A DNA stretch of 64,000 nt from Pseudoflavonifractor capillosus (GTDB lineage Bacteria; Bacillota; Clostridia; Oscillospirales; Oscillospiraceae): positions 1 to 64,000 of the forward strand of contig NZ_JACJJE010000001.1 of assembly GCF_016899775.1 (NCBI RefSeq), in the 5' to 3' direction. The position numbers and the translations under genes are program-made. Below the pieces are notes generated by a model, which worked only from the letters and a program-made list of their open reading frames with translations, made no database searches and was not told the origin of the DNA. This document shows positions 55,097 through 62,359 of the stretch, piece by piece; position 1 is the first letter of the stretch, and each line of letters opens with the position of its first letter.

Positions 55097-55666
55097 ATGA
55101 ATCAGATCATGACAGACTACCAGAGAGAATTGGTCATTGAGCACCTGGGCCTGATCGACCAGGTCATTCGAAAGCGCATTCGGGTACGCGGGACACCCCT
55201 GCTGTCCTATGAGGACTTCTACTCCGTGGGCTGCGAGGCCCTGTGCGATGCCGCAATGCGGTACCGGCCGGAGGAAGGTGAGTTTGAGCCATACGCCTAT
55301 GTGATGCTCTATCACGCGATGATCGACCACTGCCGCAAACAGAACCGACAGCAGAGCTTTGCTTCGGATCTATCCGTGGATGTAGACAATGAGGCGATCT
55401 CTCTGGAGGTCCTCAGCACCACGGATGGGGATATAGAGGATGCACTGGACTGGGCGAACCTGGCCAGGGTGGTGTCTGAGTGCAAGAAGGACTTCAGCGG
55501 CGTGGCCCGACTGGGCATTGAGGCTCTGGAACTGAAGAGTCTTGGCTATACCAGCCGGGAGATCGCGGAACGCTACAGTACCACGGTCAATAATGTCAAT
55601 GCCTGGATCTCCAGAGCGCGCTCCAAGCTGATGAGCGACAGCAGATTCCTCGCCGCAGTGACCTGA
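55097..55666 (+). CDS. Sigma-70-like factor
   Basis: 189 residues from MNQIMTDYQRELVIEHLGLIDQVI. Region 2 can be read in LIDQVIRKRIRVRGTPLLSYEDFYSVGCEALCDAAMRYRPEEGEFEPYAYVMLYHAMIDHCRKQNRQ, with the S-Y-E-D-F/L-x-S-V-G-x-x-A motif. Region 4 is the C-terminal helix-turn-helix ALELKSLGYTSREIAERYSTTVNNVNAWISRARSKL. It likely redirects RNA polymerase to ICE promoters. GAAGGAGGT is upstream. The coding order zinc finger then sigma factor suggests a regulatory unit. Confidence 0.88.
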   Translation: MNQIMTDYQRELVIEHLGLIDQVIRKRIRVRGTPLLSYEDFYSVGCEALCDAAMRYRPEEGEFEPYAYVMLYHAMIDHCRKQNRQQSFASDLSVDVDNEAISLEVLSTTDGDIEDALDWANLARVVSECKKDFSGVARLGIEALELKSLGYTSREIAERYSTTVNNVNAWISRARSKLMSDSRFLAAVT

Positions 55667-55731
55667 TCTGTTGTTACATCCGCGGGGCCGGCGTATAAGG
55701 GATTAGATCGGAAGAACAAGGAGGTTGCGAT

Positions 55732-56415
55732 ATGATCACCTTTTACGCCGCTGTCGGCTGCTATAGGATCAAAACGGAAGATGGCCGGAAGGTCGCCTAC
55801 ATCCAGAAGCTGGGGAAATATCATGAGATATCTGTCCCGGAATTCGCCATTTGGAGCGCACTGCTGTGGCAAGTCATGACCTACGAGGAGCTGAAGGCGG
55901 CCTATGAGGAGATCATGACACATCAGACCCAGCCGGTCCCCGACTTCGACCAGTTGCTGAAGCTGTTGCTCAAGAGGAAACTGGTCATTTCCGGAGTTGG
56001 CTATACCGGGGTCGATGCCCTTTATCGGATGCTCGCGGACGCCTTCGTTGTCCCTTACCGTATCTCGGCGCCCAGAAAGGCATGGGGCCTCATTCGCCTG
56101 GTGGTGAAGGGCAAGATCCCTGTCATTGGCGCCATCAGTGCCGCGAAGGAGAACAAGCTGAAGCCCAATGAGGCTCGGGTCGTGGATCTGGTCGAACAGA
56201 CGCCGTTGAGTACTGCGGAGCTGGTGCGCTGCTTTGACTTGGATCTCTATGATGTCAGCACCCCAGAGAAAGTCATCGCCGGCATCTATACCGACTGTGA
56301 GTCCACGCAGCAGGAGATCGCAGCGGAGCAGTTCTGGTCCCCGAATACCAATGCGGTGCTGGAGGCAGTCTCCAACCTCTATCTCTCTCGCAGGGTGATC
56401 CTGGAGGTCCCATAA
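55732..56415 (+). CDS. ICE protein of unknown function
   Basis: 227 residues, AAGGAGG before the ATG. The first 90 residues (VAYIQKLGKYHEISVPEFAIWSALLWQVMTYEELKAAYEEIM...FDQLLKLLLKRKLVISGVGYTG) look like a PqqD/winged-helix fold. The second half (NEARVVDLVEQTPLSTAELVRCFDLDLYDVSTPEKVIAGIYTD) looks like another winged helix. A two-wing arrangement suggests a DNA- or peptide-binding regulator. No named family was recognised. Confidence 0.6.
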   Translation: MITFYAAVGCYRIKTEDGRKVAYIQKLGKYHEISVPEFAIWSALLWQVMTYEELKAAYEEIMTHQTQPVPDFDQLLKLLLKRKLVISGVGYTGVDALYRMLADAFVVPYRISAPRKAWGLIRLVVKGKIPVIGAISAAKENKLKPNEARVVDLVEQTPLSTAELVRCFDLDLYDVSTPEKVIAGIYTDCESTQQEIAAEQFWSPNTNAVLEAVSNLYLSRRVILEVP

Positions 56416-56427
56416 TAATCATAACCA

Positions 56428-56461
56428 AGCAGGCGTGCCGGAATAGTCCGGCACGCCTGCT
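56428..56461. other. Perfect 15-bp hairpin between ICE genes
   Basis: AGCAGGCGTGCCGGA, ATAG, TCCGGCACGCCTGCT. No clear T-run follows on either strand (TGCACTTC, TTGGTTATG). It could act as a factor-dependent terminator or a protein site between 55732-56415 and 56485-56925. Confidence 0.6.
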
Positions 56462-56484
56462 GCACTTCATATGGAGGAGCGATC

Positions 56485-56925
56485 ATGATAAGTCAAATCC
56501 CACACCCTATCCAGCGGACGCTGTTGAAGATGATCTTGCTCGGGGCTGCTGTTTTATCCTTTGGCGCCATTTGGGGCATTGTCAGCCAGGATAAAGTATT
56601 CCTCATCTTATCAGCGGCAGTGGGCATCCTCGGCGGGGCAAAAGTTATCTCCCTCTATCATACGGTCAAGGCCGGCAGGTATGAGACACTGGAAGGGGTC
56701 GTTCTATCTGACCGGGCAGTTCCGCTTCGGAACAGGCACGTGGTCACATTGGAGGGGCCTGATCAGGAAATCAGTAAAGTGATCCTGGCGGGGAAAGCAG
56801 TGTTTCGGCCAGGCACGGAGTACCGGCTTTATCTTGCTGGAAACAACGAGCAAGATCCCACGACAGTATTGCCGGAGTATTTGCAACCAGTGCGGTCGCT
56901 TCTGGGCTATGAGGAACTCGATTGA
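56485..56925 (+). CDS. Small membrane protein
   Basis: 146 residues with GGAGGAG upstream. Two adjacent membrane helices (about 13-33 LLKMILLGAAVLSFGAIWGIV and 38-57 VFLILSAAVGILGGAKVISL) form a hairpin. A cytoplasmic beta-rich tail follows (GRYETLEGVVLSDRAVPLRNRHVVTLEGPDQEIS...YRLYLAG), an OB-like pattern as in NfeD-type or DUF-type ICE proteins. Not assigned. Confidence 0.65.
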   Translation: MISQIPHPIQRTLLKMILLGAAVLSFGAIWGIVSQDKVFLILSAAVGILGGAKVISLYHTVKAGRYETLEGVVLSDRAVPLRNRHVVTLEGPDQEISKVILAGKAVFRPGTEYRLYLAGNNEQDPTTVLPEYLQPVRSLLGYEELD

Positions 56926-56970
56926 AGGGATGGACGAAGATGCGGCCGGCATTTGCCGGCCGCCTTCCTG

Positions 56971-57639
56971 TCATTTGATGAGCATAGGGGCGTCGTGGAT
57001 CGTGTATGCGGGCAGGAAACTGGCTACTGCTGCATAGAAAGAGTCATCGTCCACCTCTTCCATAGCATCGAAGAATTGATCTGACGCGGTCGCCTGCCCT
57101 GCGGGCTCCCCAATATATATCATTTTCATGCTGGGGTTGACTTCCCGCATCTTCAGGAGCGCCTGATAACAGGAGTCGTCTCTGTACGGCCAGGAGCACA
57201 GCAGGAGGTCCGTTTGCCTCCCGTACTTCTCGATCGCCTGAAGGCAATCGAGCTTTTCAATCTCCGTCCAGGGCGCTTGGAACCAGTCCGGGTAGTTCTT
57301 CTCCCAACTATGATCGTCGGTAGCGATGATACTCGTCCCACAGGACCGCAGAGCAAAGCTGAGGGCGCCGGAACCACACATGATCTCCAAGCATTGGCGG
57401 TCCCCAATCCAGGTAGCTAAGGGGCGAATCCAGTTATATGAGAGGAAGCAGAATCCGCATAGGCGGTTTATCTCCTCCCTGAAATAGAGGGACCCCTCAT
57501 TCAATGACCTTCCTTGGAAGAAGGGGAACTGAAGTTCCGCCTCCGGATAGGCGTCAGGGATCCGATGGTTCTTCAACTGCTCCAAAATGGGAGCATATTG
57601 GGCCCTCAGCTGTTCCATTTTCTCATAATATCGTTCCAT
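56971..57639 (-). CDS. SAM-dependent methyltransferase-like protein
   Basis: 222 residues from MERYYEKMEQLRAQYAPILEQLK; AGAGGAGG lies 8 nt before this ATG. A longer frame to 57675 lacks such a site. The core shows motif I as CLEIMCGSGALSFALRSCGTSIIATDD (E-x-x-x-G-S-G) and a motif IV-like LLLCSWPYRDDS. A helical N-terminal 75-residue extension precedes the core. SWPY in place of (N/D)PPY makes an amino-methyltransferase of DNA or protein possible but unproven. It is transcribed against the neighbouring genes, so it may be separately acquired cargo. Confidence 0.65.
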   Translation of the reverse strand: MERYYEKMEQLRAQYAPILEQLKNHRIPDAYPEAELQFPFFQGRSLNEGSLYFREEINRLCGFCFLSYNWIRPLATWIGDRQCLEIMCGSGALSFALRSCGTSIIATDDHSWEKNYPDWFQAPWTEIEKLDCLQAIEKYGRQTDLLLCSWPYRDDSCYQALLKMREVNPSMKMIYIGEPAGQATASDQFFDAMEEVDDDSFYAAVASFLPAYTIHDAPMLIK

Positions 57640-57702
57640 CGCAGCGGCCTCCTCTGGGGTAATACAGTTTATCATATCTCATGTGAAAATGTAAGGGATG
57701 AG

Positions 57703-57720
57703 ATTGCCCAATTACCTACC
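57703..57720 (+). repeat. Short direct repeat, copy 1
   Basis: ATTGCCCAATTACCTACC. It recurs with 16 of 18 bases at 58283-58300. The two copies flank the small zinc-ribbon gene. The rest of 57640-57863 is GC-rich and shows no gene. Confidence 0.6.
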
Positions 57721-57863
57721 ATGCGGGGGCCTTCCCTTTTCAAGATGGTCCGGGGCGGCCCCAGGCCCGCCGGTCCCGCCGCACCGTTGATATGATTTTG
57801 CCCCGGCCCCCGCTCGGCCCCCTCCGAACACGGGAGAGGGACCGCGGAAAGGACCGGGACATC

Positions 57864-58151
57864 TCATATGGCCAGCTCCTCCAGGGAATACTGGCTCTGA
57901 CACTCCTGGCAGGTATAGATGTAGTAGTAATATTTGACCTTGGTGGTATCGATGAAATTGAAGTCGCTGGAGGTATTGATGGTGTTGGGCAGCGCCCCCT
58001 TGGTGGTGAAGGACCCCTTGCTGCGCGTCAGCTTTCCGCCGCATCGGGGGCAGCGCTTTTTCCCAAACAAAAAATACTTCAGTTCCCGGGGCTTAAAGGA
58101 GTAGTAGAATGCGGTGGACTTTTTCTCCTCCCAGTTTTTCTGCTTCTTCAT
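57864..58151 (-). CDS. Small zinc-ribbon protein
   Basis: 95 residues, GAGGTG before the ATG. Basic N-terminus, one CPRCGGKL knuckle at about 34-37 and a second CQECQSQYSLEE near the end (four Cys in two CxxC pairs). The central Tyr-rich strand is KVKYYYYIYTC. It is probably a structural zinc ribbon that binds nucleic acid or protein. It is transcribed opposite to the flanking SSB gene and is enclosed by short direct repeats. Confidence 0.65.
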   Translation of the reverse strand: MKKQKNWEEKKSTAFYYSFKPRELKYFLFGKKRCPRCGGKLTRSKGSFTTKGALPNTINTSSDFNFIDTTKVKYYYYIYTCQECQSQYSLEELAI

Positions 58152-58282
58152 ACGAGCTCACCTCGCTGGCCTCAGGCCCCGATATGCGGGGGCGGAGCAT
58201 TCCAGTATATGAAAATTTAGGTTATTTTATCACAGATATTCGAAGCTAGCAACACCGAATCTCCACCGACCCTTTTCATGGA

Positions 58283-58300
58283 ATTGCCCTATTACCTACT
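58283..58300 (+). repeat. Short direct repeat, copy 2
   Basis: ATTGCCCTATTACCTACT, 16 of 18 identical to 57703-57720. They could be remnants of an insertion of the zinc-ribbon gene or two copies of a protein-binding site. Confidence 0.6.
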
Positions 58301-58585
58301 CCAACAGTTGGCCTTCAAGGAATCAGTAGATTCCGGTATTATGGATTGCCATCGCCCGCCATGTTATGCTTTCTGTGTTCTTATTAGAAGTGATTTCCTC
58401 CGGGAGGAGCCCTTTATTAAGCAGTGAGCCTTTGAGCATGCGTCTCAGGCGATGATGTGCAGCTACAGTTCCGTCGTTTCATATGCGGCGGAGAGGAGGC
58501 TGCTTTTTCTTTTGCCAAATCACCGGGCATCGGTGTTTGGAATATTAAATTTTCTGGCATGACCAGAAGGAAAGGACTGAATGAT
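58301..58585. other. Leader region of the SSB operon
   Basis: The stretch 58152-58585 has no supported gene. It holds the second direct repeat, a small CTCC-GG-GGAG palindrome near 58398, and an AGGAAAGGA translation start region before the SSB ATG. A frame from 58457 runs into SSB but lacks its own binding site. I see no promoter that I would call with confidence. Confidence 0.4.
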
Positions 58586-59005
58586 ATGTCGAATGCAACC
58601 ATCCATCTGCTTGGCCGAGTGGTCAACGATCCTGAGGTCCGTGAGGGCAAGGAGCAGCGCAAGTTCGTCACATTCCGGCTGGCTGTGAACAACCAGTTCG
58701 GTGCGACGGAGCATGCCGCCTTCTACACCTGTACGGGCAATGAGTACATGGCGAACCGGATCACCAAGGCCGGCCTTGCGAAGGGCCGCCTCATCAACTT
58801 GGTCGGCTCCTTCAATCCCCGCGAGTACCAGACGAAGACCGGCGAGACGCGGATGTCTCTTGATGTCGGCCTCTACGACTGGAGCTACGTTGGCGGGAAG
58901 CCGAAGGGCGAGGACAATTCGGATGACCCGGCGCCGGCGGCGAAGGCCCCTGGCACCGTACAGCCGGAGAGTCCGATCAACGATGAGGATGACCTTCCCC
59001 TCTGA
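58586..59005 (+). CDS. Single-stranded DNA-binding protein
   Basis: 139 residues from MSNATIHLLGRVVNDPEVREGKEQRKFVTFRLAVN. The OB fold is complete to about residue 105 (INLVGSFNPREYQTKTGETRMSLDVGLYDWSYVGG). A Pro/Ala linker then ends in the acidic tip DEDDLPL, the anchor used to recruit partner proteins (usually DDDIPF). An ICE-encoded SSB protects the transferred strand in the recipient. The start at 58586 is chosen because the longer frame enters noncoding sequence. Confidence 0.9.
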   Translation: MSNATIHLLGRVVNDPEVREGKEQRKFVTFRLAVNNQFGATEHAAFYTCTGNEYMANRITKAGLAKGRLINLVGSFNPREYQTKTGETRMSLDVGLYDWSYVGGKPKGEDNSDDPAPAAKAPGTVQPESPINDEDDLPL

Positions 59006-59110
59006 GGAAGATGCAGAAAGACCAATTGGCGGGACTGTAAGTGAGAGAGTGCTTGCGGTCCCGTCTTTTTCTGCATTTCCAGACTTGAAAACCGAAAGGA
59101 TGATGATTTT

Positions 59111-59944
59111 ATGGCGAAAGTTCGCCGAATGAAGACTTCCACTCTCTTCCGGTTCTTAGTAGCACCCGCTCTGCTCTTATGTGCGATCCTGCGCAAGCCC
59201 ATTTTCCAGTGGATCGCCGTGGCTGCAGTCGGGATCTGGCTCGCTGTCATGATCGTGCAGGCGGTAGGTACTCTCCCCAAGCGGGTAAAGAGAAACCGCA
59301 AGCCTGTGCAGACGATCTGTCAGGAGCGTGGCCCAAGCCAGGAACACAAAGAAGACGCGAAGCCTGAAACGGCTCCGGGAGACGACGGCAGTCGGCTGTT
59401 CGTGCTACGACAGGTAAACTACCGAATCACAGAGCAGCTCAAAAGCGCCTACCCCATGGTGGCTTGGCTTTGGGTCAAAAGGCCGGAAGCAGAGCAGCTG
59501 TGTAAAGGCGGCTCGTTTCGGATTCGCACATCCAATACCGACCCCTTCAATTTTGCGGAGGTCGAATTGAGTGCGGATGGACGCCTAAGGATCACCATGC
59601 TTCAGGCAGTATCTCTCAAAGACGCCGCGACGCTCGCCGCTGAGGAGCAGGATGACCTGGCTCAGGAGGAACTACTGGAACGTGTGGATGTGAGAACCTG
59701 GTACAACTCCAAGGGTGAGCAAGTCCTTTGCCAGATGATCGATGACCTGAACACCCAAGGCCATAAGAAGCTCCTGATCAAGGAGAATGGCCAGGTGGTC
59801 ATCGAGGTGTCTGGTAAGGAGCAGCCTGTGGAAACGATCCAGGATTTCCCGCCCCGCATGGTCTGGGATGAGTTCTGCCAGCTCCTGCGTGATGATGAGA
59901 TCAAAGCGACCATCGAGAAAGAAGGTTTGCTGCTCGCCTGGTGA
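59111..59944 (+). CDS. Membrane-anchored ICE protein of unknown function
   Basis: 277 residues, AAAGGA upstream. Two hydrophobic segments lie near the N-terminus (about 12-27 and 31-50). A charged linker follows, then a cytoplasmic alpha/beta part (FVLRQVNYRITEQLKSAYPMVAWLWVKRPEA...RIRTSNTDPFNFAEVELSADGRLRITML...KLLIKENGQVVIEVSG). It begins 105 nt after SSB and precedes the AAA+ gene by 29 nt, so it may tether that ATPase system to the membrane. No family was recognised. Confidence 0.6.
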   Translation: MAKVRRMKTSTLFRFLVAPALLLCAILRKPIFQWIAVAAVGIWLAVMIVQAVGTLPKRVKRNRKPVQTICQERGPSQEHKEDAKPETAPGDDGSRLFVLRQVNYRITEQLKSAYPMVAWLWVKRPEAEQLCKGGSFRIRTSNTDPFNFAEVELSADGRLRITMLQAVSLKDAATLAAEEQDDLAQEELLERVDVRTWYNSKGEQVLCQMIDDLNTQGHKKLLIKENGQVVIEVSGKEQPVETIQDFPPRMVWDEFCQLLRDDEIKATIEKEGLLLAW

Positions 59945-59973
59945 TGAGCGGCATGTTGGAGGTCAGATAAGTT

Positions 59974-61779
59974 ATGCCAAGAAACAAATTGTTTGAGTCG
60001 TGGACATTCAAGCTGTCCATGCCGAAGCCGTTTGATGACCCGAACTACAGTGGTCTGAAAGACTTCGGATTGTCGAAATATAATGTGTCCGGGAAGCTTC
60101 ATAAGGCCTCGCTGCACGCGCCTACCATGCGTGCCCTGCTGGCTTATGCGAAGCTGGTCAACACCTCGGAGCAGGGGCAGGATACGGATGGGCTCGGCGC
60201 GATCGGGCATCAGGACAATAAATTCCGCATTGCGGAATACAAGTCCGCGAATAAGACCGACTGCGTCGTCTTCAATCCCAACACCGGAAAGTTTGTCGTC
60301 AGCCAGTTTGAGGATGGGAGCGATACCCCGAAAGCCTATTCCCTGGCGGCTGGCAATGCCTCTGGAAGTGCTCTGCTGTTCTGCCTGATGCCGATATTTG
60401 AGCAGGATGATGAGTTTCGTGATACCTTCCTGCAGTTCAGGAATGAGCTGAATCAGGCGAACCCGGACATGGATTCCGCACTCTCGATGGCGTTGGTCCT
60501 CTGTGACAATGTCTATCGCCGAATTGAGGGCGCCGGCCAGCTGGGTGCTGCTGGTGTGAAGCTCGCCATCCCGACAACGGGCAATATCAGCACGATCTCG
60601 CATCTGGCACTGGATAAGGGCAGCTATGCGCCTACCGGCACCGTCTACGGCCAATTCACCATCTTGAAGATGGGTGGAGCGCCCCAACAGCAGGCAATCA
60701 TGGTCAGTCACGCTGACTTCGTTGGGAAATACCAGCTGTCCGCCCGAAGCTTGACGGCGCGGGAAGACGCCATGGTCCCCAAACTGCCTGACTGGTACAT
60801 TATCCCCCGGGAAGTGGTGCGGGTCTGTGAGCATGCGAAGCTAACCTCCACCACGAGCCAGCCGATGCGGAACTTCCTGTTTCGCGGTGAGGCGGGCACC
60901 GGCAAGACGATGGGCGCCCAGGCGATCGCGGCGGGCCTGCATCTGCCCTACACGCTCATGACATGCAGTGCCAACACCGAGATCACGGACCTCGTGGGTC
61001 AGTTTATCCCCGATACAGCTGGAGCAGTCAGCCAGGCAGATGCATCTTCGCCTCTGCCGAAGATCTCCGATATCATCATGCACCCGCCGTCCGTCTATGA
61101 GGAGCTGACGGGTATCTACGACGATGATAAGACGGAGGATGACGTCCTTCAGAAACTCATTGAGATCGCTGTTGGGCGGCTGGCGCAGAAGGAGGAACAG
61201 CACGGGCAGCGGATTCGCTATGTGGATACACCGCTCCTGGAGGCAATTCGATACGGATACGTATGTGAGCTTCAGGAGCCCTCCTGCATTGCCAATCCCG
61301 GTGTCCTGGTGGGTCTTAACTCCCTTCTGGACAACTGCCAGACCATCACGCTGCCTACCGGCGAGCGCGTACATCGGCATCCGGACACCGTCATCATTGT
61401 GACGACGAACTCCGACTATGCCGGCTGCCGGGATGTCAATCAGAGTATCATTTCCAGAATGGATCTGATCTACGACATCGAGGCACCGGATCTGGCCACT
61501 ATGGTCAAGCGGGTCATGAATGTGACCGGCTGCACGGACGAGCAGGAGACCACCAAGATGGCCATGGTCGTCCGTGATATAGCGGAACGATGCCGACAGA
61601 CGATGATCACAGACGGTAGCTGCGGTATGCGGGAGCTGAAGGCGTGGGTGCTCTCAACGATGATCACGAAAGATCCCTACGAGTCAGCTCTGTCTACCGT
61701 CATCTCCTCCGCGTCAGCAGACCCGGAGAACCGTGCGGATCTAATCACCACCTGCCTGGAAAAGCAGTATATGCGGTGA
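59974..61779 (+). CDS. MoxR/CbbQ-type AAA+ ATPase
   Basis: 601 residues; GGAGGT upstream. The first 275 residues are a separate alpha/beta domain with no recognised family. The AAA+ module (about 290-560) has Walker A RGEAGTGKTMGAQ, LMTCSANTEITDLVGQF (the MoxR-type DLxG segment), Walker B-like region in the LLEAIRYGYVCELQEP stretch, sensor 1 in VIIVTTNSDYAGCRDVNQSIISRMD and an arginine-finger region. MoxR ATPases work with VWA-domain partners as chelatases or assembly chaperones. The protein encoded at 62360 is such a partner. Confidence 0.85.
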   Translation: MPRNKLFESWTFKLSMPKPFDDPNYSGLKDFGLSKYNVSGKLHKASLHAPTMRALLAYAKLVNTSEQGQDTDGLGAIGHQDNKFRIAEYKSANKTDCVVFNPNTGKFVVSQFEDGSDTPKAYSLAAGNASGSALLFCLMPIFEQDDEFRDTFLQFRNELNQANPDMDSALSMALVLCDNVYRRIEGAGQLGAAGVKLAIPTTGNISTISHLALDKGSYAPTGTVYGQFTILKMGGAPQQQAIMVSHADFVGKYQLSARSLTAREDAMVPKLPDWYIIPREVVRVCEHAKLTSTTSQPMRNFLFRGEAGTGKTMGAQAIAAGLHLPYTLMTCSANTEITDLVGQFIPDTAGAVSQADASSPLPKISDIIMHPPSVYEELTGIYDDDKTEDDVLQKLIEIAVGRLAQKEEQHGQRIRYVDTPLLEAIRYGYVCELQEPSCIANPGVLVGLNSLLDNCQTITLPTGERVHRHPDTVIIVTTNSDYAGCRDVNQSIISRMDLIYDIEAPDLATMVKRVMNVTGCTDEQETTKMAMVVRDIAERCRQTMITDGSCGMRELKAWVLSTMITKDPYESALSTVISSASADPENRADLITTCLEKQYMR

Positions 61780-61799
61780 AGTTCTTTAGGGGGAGCGTT

Positions 61800-61961
61800 A
61801 TGAAAGCTATTCACATCCAGTGGGATGTAGACGAGCCTGATGAATTGGAGGGATTGCCGACGGAGATCCAGATCCCTGACGGCATGGAGGACGAGGATGA
61901 GATCTCAGATTACTTATCCGATGTGACAGGCTTCTGCCACAGAGGATTCCAGCTCGTCTGA
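61800..61961 (+). CDS. Small acidic protein
   Basis: 53 residues, MKAIHIQWDVDEPDELEGLP and on; GGGGGAG precedes the ATG at 61800. The central run of Asp and Glu (GMEDEDEISDYLSD) and Trp-aromatic start recall small ICE proteins of no known role. It sits between the AAA+ and VWA genes. Confidence 0.6.
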   Translation: MKAIHIQWDVDEPDELEGLPTEIQIPDGMEDEDEISDYLSDVTGFCHRGFQLV

Positions 61962-62004
61962 GTCCAACTCCAAACACAAAACATGAAATGAGGTGCTATT
62001 TGTA

Positions 62005-62343
62005 ATGATGTACGATGAATTGACTGGTTTCAAATGCGCGGTTGCGGTCGCGGTGGCGTGCTTGGAGGATGAGCGGCCGAAGGGCGAGTCCATTCAGCCT
62101 GAAGCGGCAGCCCAGTATGTAAGCGATGTTCTTGAGGTTCTGTTGTCTTCGGCTCCGGTCGAAGCCACGGTCGAACCCATGACCTATCCCCGCTGCTGTA
62201 AGATCCCGCTGATCATCCGCATCGACGGGCATGACGCCTGCCTGTACTGGTACTATCCCAATGCCACGGCAAGCGAGGTGGCTCAGGAACTGGAAGGTGC
62301 CCTGCTCGGCCTGGCCAAAATGGAAGAACGGGTCATTGCTTGA
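62005..62343 (+). CDS. Small ICE protein of unknown function
   Basis: 112 residues; GAGGTG is 9 nt before the ATG at 62005. A helix (DELTGFKCAVAVAVACLEDE) is followed by a second helix and two strands with a Cys pair (YPRCCKIPLIIRIDGHDACLYWYY). It ends 16 nt before the VWA-type gene and is probably in one operon with the AAA+ ATPase. Not recognised. Confidence 0.6.
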   Translation: MMYDELTGFKCAVAVAVACLEDERPKGESIQPEAAAQYVSDVLEVLLSSAPVEATVEPMTYPRCCKIPLIIRIDGHDACLYWYYPNATASEVAQELEGALLGLAKMEERVIA

Positions 62344-62359
62344 CGGAGGTGCGTGAATT

